A DNA stretch of 64,000 bases from Spirosoma profusum (GCF_014699005.1 NZ_JACWZY010000022.1:62001-126000); one strand, 5' to 3'; shown: positions 1 through 9,003, counted from the stretch's first letter. Numbers and translations are program-made. The notes: generated by a model not told the origin, from the sequence alone.

Positions 1-275
1 AATCCGTATTGCAGCGTATAATATTTGGCGGCCGCCAGATAAGGCATCAGGCTGATAGAAAGGTCATTACTACGTATTGAATCGGCCAGAGCGGGGTTGT
101 TTAAATGATAGGCGCCATCGGGGCTAATTGCCGTCGCTACCTGCCCGCCCAAAGCAGCTACACGGGCGTGGGTAGGTAAGTCGAGAAACGAAAACACCCG
201 TTGTCCGCCAAACGGTTGAGCAACCACCCAACATGGACACAGCAAGAACAGGTAAAAAAAAGCTCGGACTTTCAA
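1..275 (-). CDS. porQ: Type IX secretion system protein PorQ, N-terminal part
   Basis: Only the first 91 residues lie in the window; the gene runs off the left edge. The frame opens after an in-frame TAA and the only start I find is TTG at 275. That gives a basic, very hydrophobic signal peptide followed by FSFLDLPTHARVAALGG and an NNPAL motif, the hallmark N-terminus of PorQ-family outer-membrane beta-barrel proteins. PorQ is required with PorU/PorV-type partners for type IX secretion and attachment of cargo at the cell surface. This fits the sorting domains on the large secreted proteins at 49-62 kb. The identification rests on the recognised motif. The TTG start is inferred. Confidence 0.8.
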   Translation of the reverse strand, partial: MKVRAFFYLFLLCPCWVVAQPFGGQRVFSFLDLPTHARVAALGGQVATAISPDGAYHLNNPALADSIRSNDLSISLMPYLAAAKYYTLQYG

Positions 276-536
276 GCGGATGTCAGGCGCGGTTTAGTAC
301 AAAGAAAGCCAATTTCGGGTATCGTAAACGCATTAATCTCAATAGAAAGGAACAATCGGGTTGTTCCATCGACCTTTTCTACGATTATCTAACGTAGTAC
401 AGGGGCATTCCAGCCTGTTCGCTTCATTTTTAATATTGCAGGAACGTAGCGCCTATTGATTGAGCCTTGTTTATCCTGGCTAGGGTGCTCGTTTTCCAAT
501 TATGAAAAAGCCTTGATTGTCCGTAAGTTTGTTACT

Positions 537-986
537 ATGAACTGGAAAAAATCGCCTTATTCCTTCGTCCTGACCCTCCTCATTCTTTGCGCCGGGCTAA
601 CTTATTTTGGCTGGCATCGGGCTGAACCCTGGAGCCCTGAGCAACTTCTCGACCCAGCGGATTTAGCGGCAGCCATCGCAGGACCTAAAGCCGAACAACC
701 GCTTATCATCAGCATCGGTCCGGCGGCTTCCATCAAATCGTCGGTGGGCGTTGGTCCGGCGGGGGAAGCCGAAAACCTGGCCAAGCTGGAAAAGTTACTC
801 AGTAAAGAATCCAAAGACCGGCAAATTGTGATTTACTGCGGCTGCTGCCCCTTCAAAAATTGCCCGAATGTTCGGCCGGCATTTACGAAACTCAACGAGC
901 TTGGTTTTAAAAATCACAAGCTGCTGAATCTCGCCAAAAACCTCAAAACCGACTGGATCGACAAGGGTTATCCGGTGGTGGAGTGA
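537..986 (+). CDS. Membrane-anchored rhodanese-like domain protein
   Basis: A 149-residue protein. I take the ATG at 537 because the residues after it form a typical N-terminal signal or anchor (MNWKK, then about 15 hydrophobic residues); an in-frame ATG at 456 would put a non-signal stretch in front. The rest resembles a rhodanese fold facing the periplasm: an IISIGPAAS strand, then IVIYCGCCPFKNCPN with several cysteines where the catalytic Cys loop of rhodaneses lies, and a helix ending in L-GF. Role: probably sulfur or redox handling, substrate unknown. Its 3' end overlaps the convergent permease gene by 19 bp. The cysteine-rich loop is denser than in ordinary rhodaneses and might bind metal. 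Confidence 0.7.
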   Translation: MNWKKSPYSFVLTLLILCAGLTYFGWHRAEPWSPEQLLDPADLAAAIAGPKAEQPLIISIGPAASIKSSVGVGPAGEAENLAKLEKLLSKESKDRQIVIYCGCCPFKNCPNVRPAFTKLNELGFKNHKLLNLAKNLKTDWIDKGYPVVE

Positions 987-2395
987 GTTTCGGAACTTTC
1001 TGCATCAGACGTAGCATCGATACTGTTTTTCCGCCAGAACCAGTAAAACGGCAATCCTGTGGCAATCAGGGCGAGACCTGTGAGTGCTTCACGAGGTTGG
1101 TTGATGAGCGTCATTCCCACCAGCAACGCGCAGAAACAGGCGAAAAAAGCGGGGATTAGCGGGTAACCTATTACGCGATAGGGACGTAGCAAATCAGGCT
1201 GTTTGATACGTAGCAGTATGACACCTACTGCTGTAGCGCCGTAAAAAATAAACGACGCAAATACCAGCATATCAGTCAATTGATCGAAACTACCCGACCA
1301 AACCAGTACAATCGACCAGCCACTTTGTAGCATAATGGCAACCGAAGGTGTTTTATGGCGTGGATGAATGACGGCCGCTGCTTTAAAAAACAGGCCGTCA
1401 CGCGCCATTGCATAAAAAAGCCGGGCGGGCATCAGAATCGATGCATTAGTTGAATTGGACGTAGTGATCAGGATCAATACCGAAATAAACGTAGCACCCG
1501 CCCAGCCAGCCGCCTGACGTATCACGTCAACAGCCGCGATTTTTCCGGGCATACCCGCCAACTGAATCAGTCCATCGATGGGCGTTACGTACACATACAC
1601 GACATTCAGCAGTACGTAGATACCAACAACGATGCTGGTGCCGATGCTTAGGGCAATCGGTAGATTTCGTTGGGGCTGTTTGATTTCTTCGCCGATATAC
1701 CCAATCTGATTCCAGCCTTCGTACCCCCAGAAAGCTCCCAGCGACGCTATCACCAATGAACCTAGTAAACTACTCCGTTCATTGGTCCCGATCGGCGGAA
1801 CCGAATGGGTCAGATTCGATAGACTTCCTGACTCAGCAGAAAAACCCAGCCAGGCAATTACAGCTACTGCCACAAATACAATGTAGATGAGTGCTCGACT
1901 GAACCCTTCTGCGAACGTAATGCCCCAGTAATTGAGTGAACTCAGAAACAGAATGAGCAACGTAGCGATGACTTTGACAATCAACTCGGCAGACTCGCCC
2001 GGCACGTCGATCAACGCCAGAAGCGACTGCCCGAAAATGTGCGCCAGTGCCGCAATAGTGGCCGTTCGCATGACGGCAAATGCGCCCCAACCATACAGAA
2101 AGGCAAACAGTTTTCCGTACACTTTCTTGAAGTAAACGTACTCCCCACCCGACTGCGGAAACATCCCCGCCATTTCGGCGTAAGTCAGCGCTCCCGTCAG
2201 GCTAACAATCCCTGCAACGACCCAACAACCCACCACCAGCAAGGGTGAACCGAGTTCAGCGGCCATAGGCGCCACTTTTTTGAACACACCCGAACCAATA
2301 ATTCCGCTCACCACAAGCAGAATAGCAGAACGAGTATCTAAGGCGCGGCTAAGATGGGCCATACGAGTTGATAGTTTTTTAGTTAGTGCATCCAA
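968..2395 (-). CDS. APC-superfamily amino-acid permease
   Basis: A 475-residue inner-membrane transporter with about 12 hydrophobic segments. The first helix carries the APC signature SGIIGSGVF, which forms the unwound substrate-binding part of TM1. The overall pattern (GALTYAEMAGMFPQSGGEYVY in TM3, EGWNQIGY in the middle) matches the LAT/serine-threonine exchanger branch of the amino acid-polyamine-organocation family. It is the last gene of a minus-strand run starting with the DUF1611 gene at 5613 and including a dipeptide epimerase, so import or exchange of amino acids such as those released from peptidoglycan is plausible. Substrate specificity cannot be read from sequence. Confidence 0.88.
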   Translation of the reverse strand: MDALTKKLSTRMAHLSRALDTRSAILLVVSGIIGSGVFKKVAPMAAELGSPLLVVGCWVVAGIVSLTGALTYAEMAGMFPQSGGEYVYFKKVYGKLFAFLYGWGAFAVMRTATIAALAHIFGQSLLALIDVPGESAELIVKVIATLLILFLSSLNYWGITFAEGFSRALIYIVFVAVAVIAWLGFSAESGSLSNLTHSVPPIGTNERSSLLGSLVIASLGAFWGYEGWNQIGYIGEEIKQPQRNLPIALSIGTSIVVGIYVLLNVVYVYVTPIDGLIQLAGMPGKIAAVDVIRQAAGWAGATFISVLILITTSNSTNASILMPARLFYAMARDGLFFKAAAVIHPRHKTPSVAIMLQSGWSIVLVWSGSFDQLTDMLVFASFIFYGATAVGVILLRIKQPDLLRPYRVIGYPLIPAFFACFCALLVGMTLINQPREALTGLALIATGLPFYWFWRKNSIDATSDAESSETHSTTG

Positions 2396-2423
2396 TCTAT
2401 CGATACGTAACTCTGTTAATACT

Positions 2424-2462
2424 GTCGACCAGCGACTAATGACTATCGACTGAAGACTGGCG
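2424..2462. repeat. Imperfect inverted repeat between permease and DUF3445 gene
   Basis: Short arms GTCGACCAG and CTGGCGAC enclose TAATGACTATCGACT. The same 15-mer reappears in the palindrome after holA at 10145-10159, so this is probably a decayed copy of that intergenic element. It overlaps the end of the upstream gene's coding sequence. Confidence 0.45.
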
Positions 2463-3374
2463 ACTACCCAAATACATCTGTAAAGCAGGCATAAAGGCTG
2501 TCATATTTTTGTAATCCAGCATGGCTGTGGGCGTTGTACTGAAAACCCGCGCCATTCGATACGCCCGTTCCGGGTCGGCGGCTTCGTCAGCTAGTCGGTT
2601 TTGGTACGTATGTATACCGAACAAAACAGCTCCTGAATGCGGTAATCGCGTGAGTGTCTGACGTTCGATACGTACGTAAAGCTGCTCACCGATTGTGTCG
2701 GGCGTTAACGTAGGAAGCTGTTCAATAAGCTGTTGTTTCAGCGCTGGCGTATGGCGGCTGGTCATATCGAGCTGATTGCTGATTTTCACGCTCCAGTTGG
2801 TCCGCCAGACAGGTCGACCGATGGGTAAACGAGCCATAAATGTCTGTGCGGCACGTAGCATCGGCTCGACGATAGACGTTATTGGAGCGTGAATCTCCCA
2901 GAACGACAGGCCAATTTTTTCGTCCAGACTCCAGTCGTTGGCGAAACAAAGTTGCCCGGCTACCAACGTAGCATCGTCACCCGCAAGCAGAATCAAATCT
3001 TCCTGAACTTGTCGGCCAACCCAATCGAGCGGCTCCAGTGGTAGCGTTGTTTCGTCACCGAACATAAAGGTTGTTTCTTCGTCTAGCAGATGGTTTTTCC
3101 AATGCCAGCACGTACCATCCTGACGTAATGAAAACGATTCAGGAGAAACCCGGGCCAGATTTTGCAGTACCAAATCCAGCACTTCCCATTGCGCCGTTAC
3201 GTTGCCAGGCAGTGCCTGGTAGTAATAGTCAGGCAGTTCCTTCAGAAGTTGGCGTTTCAGTGTTACGTCCGCTACGTAGTTTGCATCGATTTCAACCAGT
3301 CGGTCACTTTCCAACAGGGGTGTCGTCCCCATTTTATCATTATATCGCTGACCAAAAGGGAAGTACGGAAGCAT
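2436..3374 (-). CDS. DUF3445 / heme-dependent oxidative N-demethylase-like protein
   Basis: About 312 residues when started at the ATG at 3374 (MLPYFPFGQRYNDK). An upstream in-frame ATG at 3410 lies inside a palindromic repeat and would add 12 residues encoded mainly by the repeat, so I reject it. The sequence has the features of the DUF3445 family, some members of which are heme-dependent oxidative N-demethylases: an FPFGxRYxDKMGT start, then CFANDWSLDEKIGLSFWEIHAP and a late LYVRIERQTLTRLPHSGAVLFGIHTY block. Role here: oxidation of an N-methylated small molecule is possible but unproven. It is 115 nt downstream of the epimerase gene. Confidence 0.72.
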   Translation of the reverse strand: MLPYFPFGQRYNDKMGTTPLLESDRLVEIDANYVADVTLKRQLLKELPDYYYQALPGNVTAQWEVLDLVLQNLARVSPESFSLRQDGTCWHWKNHLLDEETTFMFGDETTLPLEPLDWVGRQVQEDLILLAGDDATLVAGQLCFANDWSLDEKIGLSFWEIHAPITSIVEPMLRAAQTFMARLPIGRPVWRTNWSVKISNQLDMTSRHTPALKQQLIEQLPTLTPDTIGEQLYVRIERQTLTRLPHSGAVLFGIHTYQNRLADEAADPERAYRMARVFSTTPTAMLDYKNMTAFMPALQMYLGSRQSSVDSH

Positions 3375-3396
3375 AAGTAACGTGAATAATGGGTAG

Positions 3397-3439
3397 TAAA
3401 TTTTTGTCATCCTTCCCTCATCAGGATGACAAAAATTTA
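3397..3439. repeat. REP-like palindrome, family A copy 1
   Basis: A perfect 17-bp inverted repeat (arms 3397-3413 and 3423-3439) built on TTTTTGTCATCCT, with a 9-nt loop. It lies between the dipeptide epimerase and the DUF3445 gene. The same core occurs at five more places in this window. On the minus strand it is followed by CATTATTCACGTT (3379-3391), a near copy of the 13-mer flanking other palindromes. Confidence 0.85.
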
Positions 3440-3488
3440 TTGTAATGATTTGACAATAAACACCTTATTCGCCCCCCTCAGATTCACG

Positions 3489-4559
3489 TCACTCAAGCCG
3501 ACTCAATCCCAGGCCCGCTCCGGCGGTTGGGCGCATGAAGCCATTTTCTACCACGAAACCACCAGATACAATATCTTCGGCCAGTTCGAAACTACCGTCG
3601 AGATCGATGTAGCGCGTGTGCGGGCAGGCAAAGGCTGCGTGCAGGGCTGCTGTGATGCTTACCCGACTCTCGTCGTTACATCCCCAAAATAGCGAAATTC
3701 CGGCGGCTTCGGCAATGGTAGCCATGTCCAACGCTGCCCGAATACCGCCACACTTCATCAGCTTGATATTATAAATCCCAAACGGCTGCGGTTGCTGGGC
3801 GAGTTGTAAAGCCGCTTTTGGGCCTTTCAGCGATTCGTCGGCGGCTAACCGTTTCCGAATAGCATCAGGTAAACGTAGCAAATCTTCTTCCTGACCAACC
3901 AGTAACGGCTGTTCAATTAACTCAACGGCGGCTTCAGCAGTAGCTTCCTGAAAAAGCGCTAAATCAGTGAGCGAATAGCCCTGGTTGGCGTCGACACGAA
4001 TCGTCATAGTATGTCGATACGTTTCCCGAAGCTTGATGATACGTTCACTATCTTCCGCTACGTTCAGGCCCGTTTTTACTTTCAACACCCGAAATCCCTG
4101 CTCATAATAGCCAGCTGCTTCGGCCAACGTATCGGCTACGTTCATGATGCCAATTGTGACCGATGTTGGTAACGAATGGATTTTCTGTCCATAAAACTGT
4201 ACGATTGGAATGCCCAAATATTGCCCGAACGAATCGTGCAGGGCAATATCCAGCGCGGCCAACGTACCAGGTGCTTTCGCAAATTGCTGACGTCCCTCCC
4301 GAATCAAGCCCTGAAAAAGCCGGATATCTTTCCCCACCAAACTACTCACCCATTCGCCCTGTAAATTTTGCAACGCCTGCTCCGGCGACTCACCAACCAC
4401 TTCTGGCGACGGATTAGCGGCCCCCAATCCAACCATTCCGTTGTCGAGCTCAATTTCCAGAAACACGTTTTCAACGTCAGATGTGGTCTGATACGCAATC
4501 GTGTAGGGCTTGGTAAGTGCCAGATTTCTCAGGTAAGTCCGAATCGATTTAATCCGCAT
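3489..4559 (-). CDS. Dipeptide epimerase, enolase superfamily (AEE- or DgcA-like)
   Basis: A 356-residue member of the muconate-lactonizing subgroup of the enolase superfamily. Visible catalytic set: KVK at 160-162, magnesium ligands D190 (VDANQGY), E216 (IEQP) and D241 (ADES), and the opposing base K266 (KLMKCGG). A C-terminal DLDG (D319, D321) matches the DxD motif that holds the dipeptide amino group in L-Ala-D/L-Glu epimerases, which favours dipeptide epimerisation. The gene overlaps the upstream DUF1611 gene by 11 nt, the arrangement described for DgcN/DgcA in D-glutamate catabolism, where the enolase-type partner racemises N-acetyl-D-Glu. Either role concerns D-Glu from peptidoglycan. 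Confidence 0.85.
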   Translation of the reverse strand: MRIKSIRTYLRNLALTKPYTIAYQTTSDVENVFLEIELDNGMVGLGAANPSPEVVGESPEQALQNLQGEWVSSLVGKDIRLFQGLIREGRQQFAKAPGTLAALDIALHDSFGQYLGIPIVQFYGQKIHSLPTSVTIGIMNVADTLAEAAGYYEQGFRVLKVKTGLNVAEDSERIIKLRETYRHTMTIRVDANQGYSLTDLALFQEATAEAAVELIEQPLLVGQEEDLLRLPDAIRKRLAADESLKGPKAALQLAQQPQPFGIYNIKLMKCGGIRAALDMATIAEAAGISLFWGCNDESRVSITAALHAAFACPHTRYIDLDGSFELAEDIVSGGFVVENGFMRPTAGAGLGLSRLE

Positions 4560-5613
4560 GGGACGTAGTGATTATAGATTGAATGACAGGCACTACCGCG
4601 TCGACACCCTGCTGTAACGGCAGCAAAACCGCAATTCCTAACGTTTCGGAATACGTTTTCTGATACATTACAGCTTCTTCCAGTGTACAATCTTCCGTAT
4701 TGATTGCCAGCGCAATAACCTCTGAACCATACGCCCGAATCAGCGCAATCTCCGACTCGACGGACGGAATTTCTCCCCAGGCGGGGTCATGGTCGTAATA
4801 CGTACGTTTGGGCGCGTGAACCAGCACTACGTAGCGCGCATTTCCCGACACCAGAAACTCCGAACCACAGGGACCGCTGGGATTACGTAGAGCGGCTTGT
4901 CCTTCAATGAGTAGTACGTCGGCGTGCGTTTCTCGCCAGCACGTAACGAGCGCGTTTTCCAACTCGCCCGACACAAAATCGTTTACCGTCGAATCAACAA
5001 TGAAGCCATATTGGCCACCTTGTAGCCAGCCCGTTTGTCCGGTATAAATCAGCTGCGCATTTAGTCCATGCCGTCCACAAGCTTCCCGAATCAGGCGAGC
5101 GGTAGTACGTTTGCCTAACGCGCAGTCGGTACCAATAACTGCGATAATGGGAGCCCTAATCTGTTTCACCTCGCCCGTCCAGAAATGCAGTTCGTGGCGG
5201 GGTTTGGGGCGCCGAACGTCAATAAGCTGGACGCCCTGTTTCTCAGCCAACGCAACCATATCGGGTTTATCATTCAGGAAATCGTGCAAGCCGTTGACGA
5301 CAGATAAGCCCCGTTCCAGGCATTCTTTCAGCGTTTCAAGCAGGGTTGGCGGCAAAATTCCACCGTTTGTGGCAATGGCCACAATGGCATATGAAACAGA
5401 TTCAACCTGCGCGAGTGCTACATCAACCGACGCAAAGACTGGAATCTGACGTGATTTTCCGTCCAGTACTTCGCCCGCATCCTGACCCGCCGTTGGTGCG
5501 TCGACCACGCCAACCACTGTATATCGTTCTGTTCCACGAATCAGCCCGTGAGCCGTCTTGGCATTGGGCGTACTTAAAAGGCCGTCTGTGAGCAAAATCG
5601 CCCGATTTGTCAT
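4549..5613 (-). CDS. DUF1611 P-loop protein, DgcN-like
   Basis: A 354-residue cytoplasmic protein with the two-part DUF1611 layout: an N-terminal Rossmann-like half (IVAIATNGG, VVNGLHDFL) and a C-terminal P-loop half with GTDCALGKRT at 161-170, a variant Walker A. Members of this family called DgcN have been reported as D-glutamate N-acetyltransferases working with an enolase-type racemase, DgcA; here the next gene is such an enzyme and overlaps by 11 nt. Biochemical equivalence in this organism is inference. It is the first gene of the minus-strand run and is divergent (100 nt gap) from the serine hydrolase/D-aminoacylase fusion at 5714. Confidence 0.82.
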   Translation of the reverse strand: MTNRAILLTDGLLSTPNAKTAHGLIRGTERYTVVGVVDAPTAGQDAGEVLDGKSRQIPVFASVDVALAQVESVSYAIVAIATNGGILPPTLLETLKECLERGLSVVNGLHDFLNDKPDMVALAEKQGVQLIDVRRPKPRHELHFWTGEVKQIRAPIIAVIGTDCALGKRTTARLIREACGRHGLNAQLIYTGQTGWLQGGQYGFIVDSTVNDFVSGELENALVTCWRETHADVLLIEGQAALRNPSGPCGSEFLVSGNARYVVLVHAPKRTYYDHDPAWGEIPSVESEIALIRAYGSEVIALAINTEDCTLEEAVMYQKTYSETLGIAVLLPLQQGVDAVVPVIQSIITTSHAD

Positions 5614-5713
5614 AAATAAGTAACGTAACAGCTATGTTTTACGGTAATATGGCGATTGTCGCCAAAACTATTACACGTAACGGCTATATTGGGCTGATTT
5701 TTCTGCCTGACCC

Positions 5714-8242
5714 ATGCACCCACCTCGGCTTTACGTAATCACTATCTTCCTCATTTTCATCTGGTTTCGCGGGACTTCCCAGTCTATTACGTCACCGCTG
5801 GATTCGCGCCTGAAAACCCTCGACTCGACACTGACCGTATTACATAATCAGGCAATGTTCAATGGCGTTGTGCTGGTGGCCGAACAGGGAAAAGTTCGCT
5901 ACCAGAAAGCGTTGGGAATTGCCAGTATCACCAACAACGTACCACTAACAACTCAATCTGCATTCAACCTGGCTTCTGTGTCGAAGCAGTTCATTGCGAT
6001 GATGATCATGCAGTTGCAGGAGCAGGGCAAACTAAAGTATGATGAACCCGTCCAGACGTATTTGCACCATTTTCCGTACACGGCTATTTCTGTACGGGAT
6101 TTGCTGAATCATACGTCGGGCCTGCCCGAGTATTTCGATCTGGCGCAGAAATACCTCGGCCCGCTCGATACGCTCACCAACGATGGACTCGTGCAATTAC
6201 TGAATCAGCACAAACCAGCGCCCGTTTTTCAGCCCGGCGATAAATGGGCGTATTGCAATACGGGCTACGTAGTGCTGGGGGCCATCATCGCCAAGGTGAG
6301 TGGTATGCCCGTCGAAACGTTTTTCGACCAGAATATCGTGCGCCCTTTGAAGCTAAAAAACACATATATCTATTACCACAAGAGTAAAACGGTTCCGCAT
6401 AATCGCGTTTATGGTTTCCGGCGGGAGAATGGCCGGAACGTAGCAGACGACCTGATTCGGCTGGATGGCGTGGTGGGCGATGGAAATGTGTATTCATCCG
6501 CCGAAGACCTGCTGATTTGGGCACAGTCCCTTTCTACCGGAAAACTGGTGAAGGAATTTACGATAAAAGAAGCGTTTATGCCCGTCAAACTAAATGATGG
6601 TACTACGTATCCCTACGGCTTCGGCTGGATGATTGAGGAGAACGGGAACGTACTGATGCACACGGGCGGCTGGGTCGGTTTTCGAACGTTAATCATTCGC
6701 TACGTCGACAGGAAACAAACGCTGATTATGCTGGCAAATGGCGGAAATGCGGCAGGACGGATTGCCCGCGATATTCTGGACGGAAAACCGGTGCAACTTC
6801 CCCAGACACAGCTTATTAGTAATGTAAGAGTTATCGACGGTACCGGAACGCCCGCCCGAAAAGCTGCCGTTCGACTACGTAATGATCGCATCTGGGAAGT
6901 CGGTACGTTGACGCCATTCAAGAATGAATCCGTTTTTGATGGAAAAGGAATGGTATTGTCTCCCGGTTTTATCGACAGCCACAGCCACCACGACCTGAAC
7001 GCACAACCTGACGCCTTACCGGCTGTGAGTCAGGGCATAACTACCATTGTGGTTGGCCAGGATGGTGGTGGTTTATTGATGGATACGTTGCAATCCCGCT
7101 TGAAGCGCCAACCCGTTGCTATTAACGTAGCAAGTTATACCGGTCACGCTATGCTACGTCAGAAAGCGATGGGTGCTAATGGGCTTTATCGCACCGCCAA
7201 AGCTGATGAAGTTGAGCAAATGAAAACGCTGCTACGTAGCGAAATGCACAATGGTGCGCTGGGTTTATCGACGGGGCTGGAGTATGAGTCGTCTTTCTTT
7301 TCCAATCGCGATGAGGTGCTTCAACTGGCGCAGGTGGCCGCCGATTCGGGAGGACGATACATCAGCCACATTCGCAGTGAGGATATTACGTTGGATGAAG
7401 CTGTGGATGAGATTATTCAGATTGGTCGTCAAACAAAAATGCCGGTACAGATTTCGCACTTAAAAATTGCGTTACGTTCCAAATGGGGGCAATCGCAGCG
7501 GCTGCTGGCTTTGCTCGAAGAAGCTCGCTCGGAAGGTGTAAAAATTACAGCAGACTGCTATCCTTACGATTACTGGATGTCGACGCTACGTGTCCTGTTT
7601 CCGAAACGTGACTATACCAACCCGGTCAGCGCCGAATTTGCTGTCAATCAATTATTTGACCCATCACAATCAGTGCTGGTACGTTACGCGGCTAATCCAG
7701 CTTACGCCGGAAAATCGGTTGGCGACGTAGCGAAACTACGTAACGAAAAGCCTGCCCAAACGCTGATGAATCTGGTGGCCGAAGCGTCGGACTTTGGCCA
7801 GAAAAATCCCGACGTTTCGGGCGTGGAGGGAATTATGGGGAAATCGATGAGCGAAACTGACGTCAGGGATTTTCTGACCTGGCCGCACACCAACATCTGC
7901 TCCGACGGTGCCAACGATGGGCATCCGCGCGGATATGGCGCTTTTACACGCGTGCTGGCCCGCTACGTCCGCGACCAGCGATTAATGACGCTCGAAACGG
8001 CCATCCAGAAAATGACGAGCCTTTCAGCAGAACACCTCGGTTTAAAAAACCGGGGTATCGTTACGTCGGGCTATTTCGCGGATCTGGTTTTATTCAATCC
8101 AGACACCGTACTAGATAAGGCACGTATCGGCGATAATAAAGCTTTGTCTACAGGAATTGAAGCAGTTTGGGTAGCGGGGAAATTAGTGTATCAGGGCCAG
8201 AAAACTACAGGTGTACGGCCCGGTACGTTGCTTCGGCGGTGA
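5714..8242 (+). CDS. Exported serine hydrolase fused to N-acyl-D-amino-acid deacylase
   Basis: 842 residues: a hydrophobic signal peptide (about 1-23), a class C beta-lactamase/DD-peptidase-like domain (about 35-350) and an amidohydrolase of the D-aminoacylase family (about 366-842). The first domain shows SVSK at 88-91, YCN at 180-182 and HTGG at 316-319, the SxxK, YxN and KTG-like elements. The second begins LISNVRVIDGTG and has the metal-binding PGFIDSHSHHD at about 418-427, with CSDGAND near the end. The protein could therefore cut D-amino-acid peptides and then deacylate N-acyl-D-amino acids in the periplasm. It is divergent from the DUF1611-epimerase genes, supporting a shared theme. 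Confidence 0.85.
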   Translation: MHPPRLYVITIFLIFIWFRGTSQSITSPLDSRLKTLDSTLTVLHNQAMFNGVVLVAEQGKVRYQKALGIASITNNVPLTTQSAFNLASVSKQFIAMMIMQLQEQGKLKYDEPVQTYLHHFPYTAISVRDLLNHTSGLPEYFDLAQKYLGPLDTLTNDGLVQLLNQHKPAPVFQPGDKWAYCNTGYVVLGAIIAKVSGMPVETFFDQNIVRPLKLKNTYIYYHKSKTVPHNRVYGFRRENGRNVADDLIRLDGVVGDGNVYSSAEDLLIWAQSLSTGKLVKEFTIKEAFMPVKLNDGTTYPYGFGWMIEENGNVLMHTGGWVGFRTLIIRYVDRKQTLIMLANGGNAAGRIARDILDGKPVQLPQTQLISNVRVIDGTGTPARKAAVRLRNDRIWEVGTLTPFKNESVFDGKGMVLSPGFIDSHSHHDLNAQPDALPAVSQGITTIVVGQDGGGLLMDTLQSRLKRQPVAINVASYTGHAMLRQKAMGANGLYRTAKADEVEQMKTLLRSEMHNGALGLSTGLEYESSFFSNRDEVLQLAQVAADSGGRYISHIRSEDITLDEAVDEIIQIGRQTKMPVQISHLKIALRSKWGQSQRLLALLEEARSEGVKITADCYPYDYWMSTLRVLFPKRDYTNPVSAEFAVNQLFDPSQSVLVRYAANPAYAGKSVGDVAKLRNEKPAQTLMNLVAEASDFGQKNPDVSGVEGIMGKSMSETDVRDFLTWPHTNICSDGANDGHPRGYGAFTRVLARYVRDQRLMTLETAIQKMTSLSAEHLGLKNRGIVTSGYFADLVLFNPDTVLDKARIGDNKALSTGIEAVWVAGKLVYQGQKTTGVRPGTLLRR

Positions 8243-8261
8243 TTGCGTATGGCAATTCCCT

Positions 8262-8637
8262 TCACAAATTATCAAGTAGCTCGTGCAGATTTATTTGATT
8301 AAAGTGCCTACGATTTAGCGTATCTAAAGGTAGGTCATTAGCTACGGCTGTTGCAGCAATAAAAAGGTCAGCTTTATCGATTGACTTTTGCTGTTTTTAA
8401 ATCGTGCAGCATATCAACTGCTATAGGGGCGGCTTTGCCATCAAATGGGAAAACAAGAATTTCAGAAAGCAATTCATTCCAAAATGGCAGTTAGGCTGGG
8501 ATTGCCCCGCTATACACTTCAAATTCTGTTACACTTGAAATGGCAAGCTGTTCAAACTGCTCTGAAAGGTAGACAAGTCTAGTTCTGGCTTTATCTGTCT
8601 TTCGGAAAAAATCGATTAATACGTTGGTATCAACCAT
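8262..8637 (-). pseudogene. PIN-domain (VapC-type) toxin, broken
   Basis: From the ATG at 8637 the translation begins MVDTNVLIDFFRKTDKAR, the typical PIN-domain start with its first acidic residue, and later gives KADLFIAATAVANDLPL and a typical C-terminus. An in-frame TAA interrupts it after about 50 codons (VYSGAIPA-stop) and a frameshift near 8390 is needed to join the last third. The product would have been an RNase toxin. The gene begins immediately after the antitoxin remnant at 8640, the usual order. Sequencing error is an alternative, but the neighbour is broken too. Confidence 0.75.
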
Positions 8638-8639
8638 TA

Positions 8640-8857
8640 CTATTCTGTCCGCCATTCATCAATCGATTTGCGGGTTTGCTCAACAATTTTTATCTGCTCA
8701 TCAGTATAGACAGGGCCGTTAAGCAGGATTTGTGTCAATCGCGATTGTTTTTTCACCGATTTCTTTTCGCTGTCCAATTCTTTTTGAAGCCTGACTTTCT
8801 GAGCTGGCGAACAATTGTCAAGATTTCCTGAAACGGTATGTGTACTTTTAATTCCAT
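8640..8857 (-). pseudogene. Antitoxin partner of the PIN toxin, frameshifted
   Basis: The frame starting at 8857 reads MELKVHIPFQEILTIVRQL, then shifts; the continuation in another frame reads QKVRLQKELDSEKKS and ends with SIDEWRTE before TAG at 8640. This is the pattern of small antitoxins encoded just upstream of PIN toxins. One indel around 8800 explains the break. Both members being disrupted suggests that the module is dead. Confidence 0.65.
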
Positions 8858-8995
8858 AGCCAAATGTACTGCTTTAACTCAATACGTGGATTGCCATTAG
8901 CTTCCTGTCAATTTTGCAGCTGGCAAACGTAGCTAGAATTTCCGATAAGCTCAACGTAACTCCAATTCGATACGTAACAAATGGCGAGCAATCTT

Positions 8996-9003
8996 TACTT
9001 TTG
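8996..9003 (+). promoter_or_regulatory. Candidate -7 box for holA
   Basis: TACTTTTG matches the Bacteroidota TAnnTTTG consensus, about 70 nt before the holA start. No clear -33 TTG element at the right spacing, so this is tentative. Confidence 0.35.

Noticed and set aside
3374-3410. Upstream ATG at 3410 for the DUF3445 gene
   Set aside because: The added residues come from inside palindrome A1, while the family's conserved start begins at the ATG at 3374.
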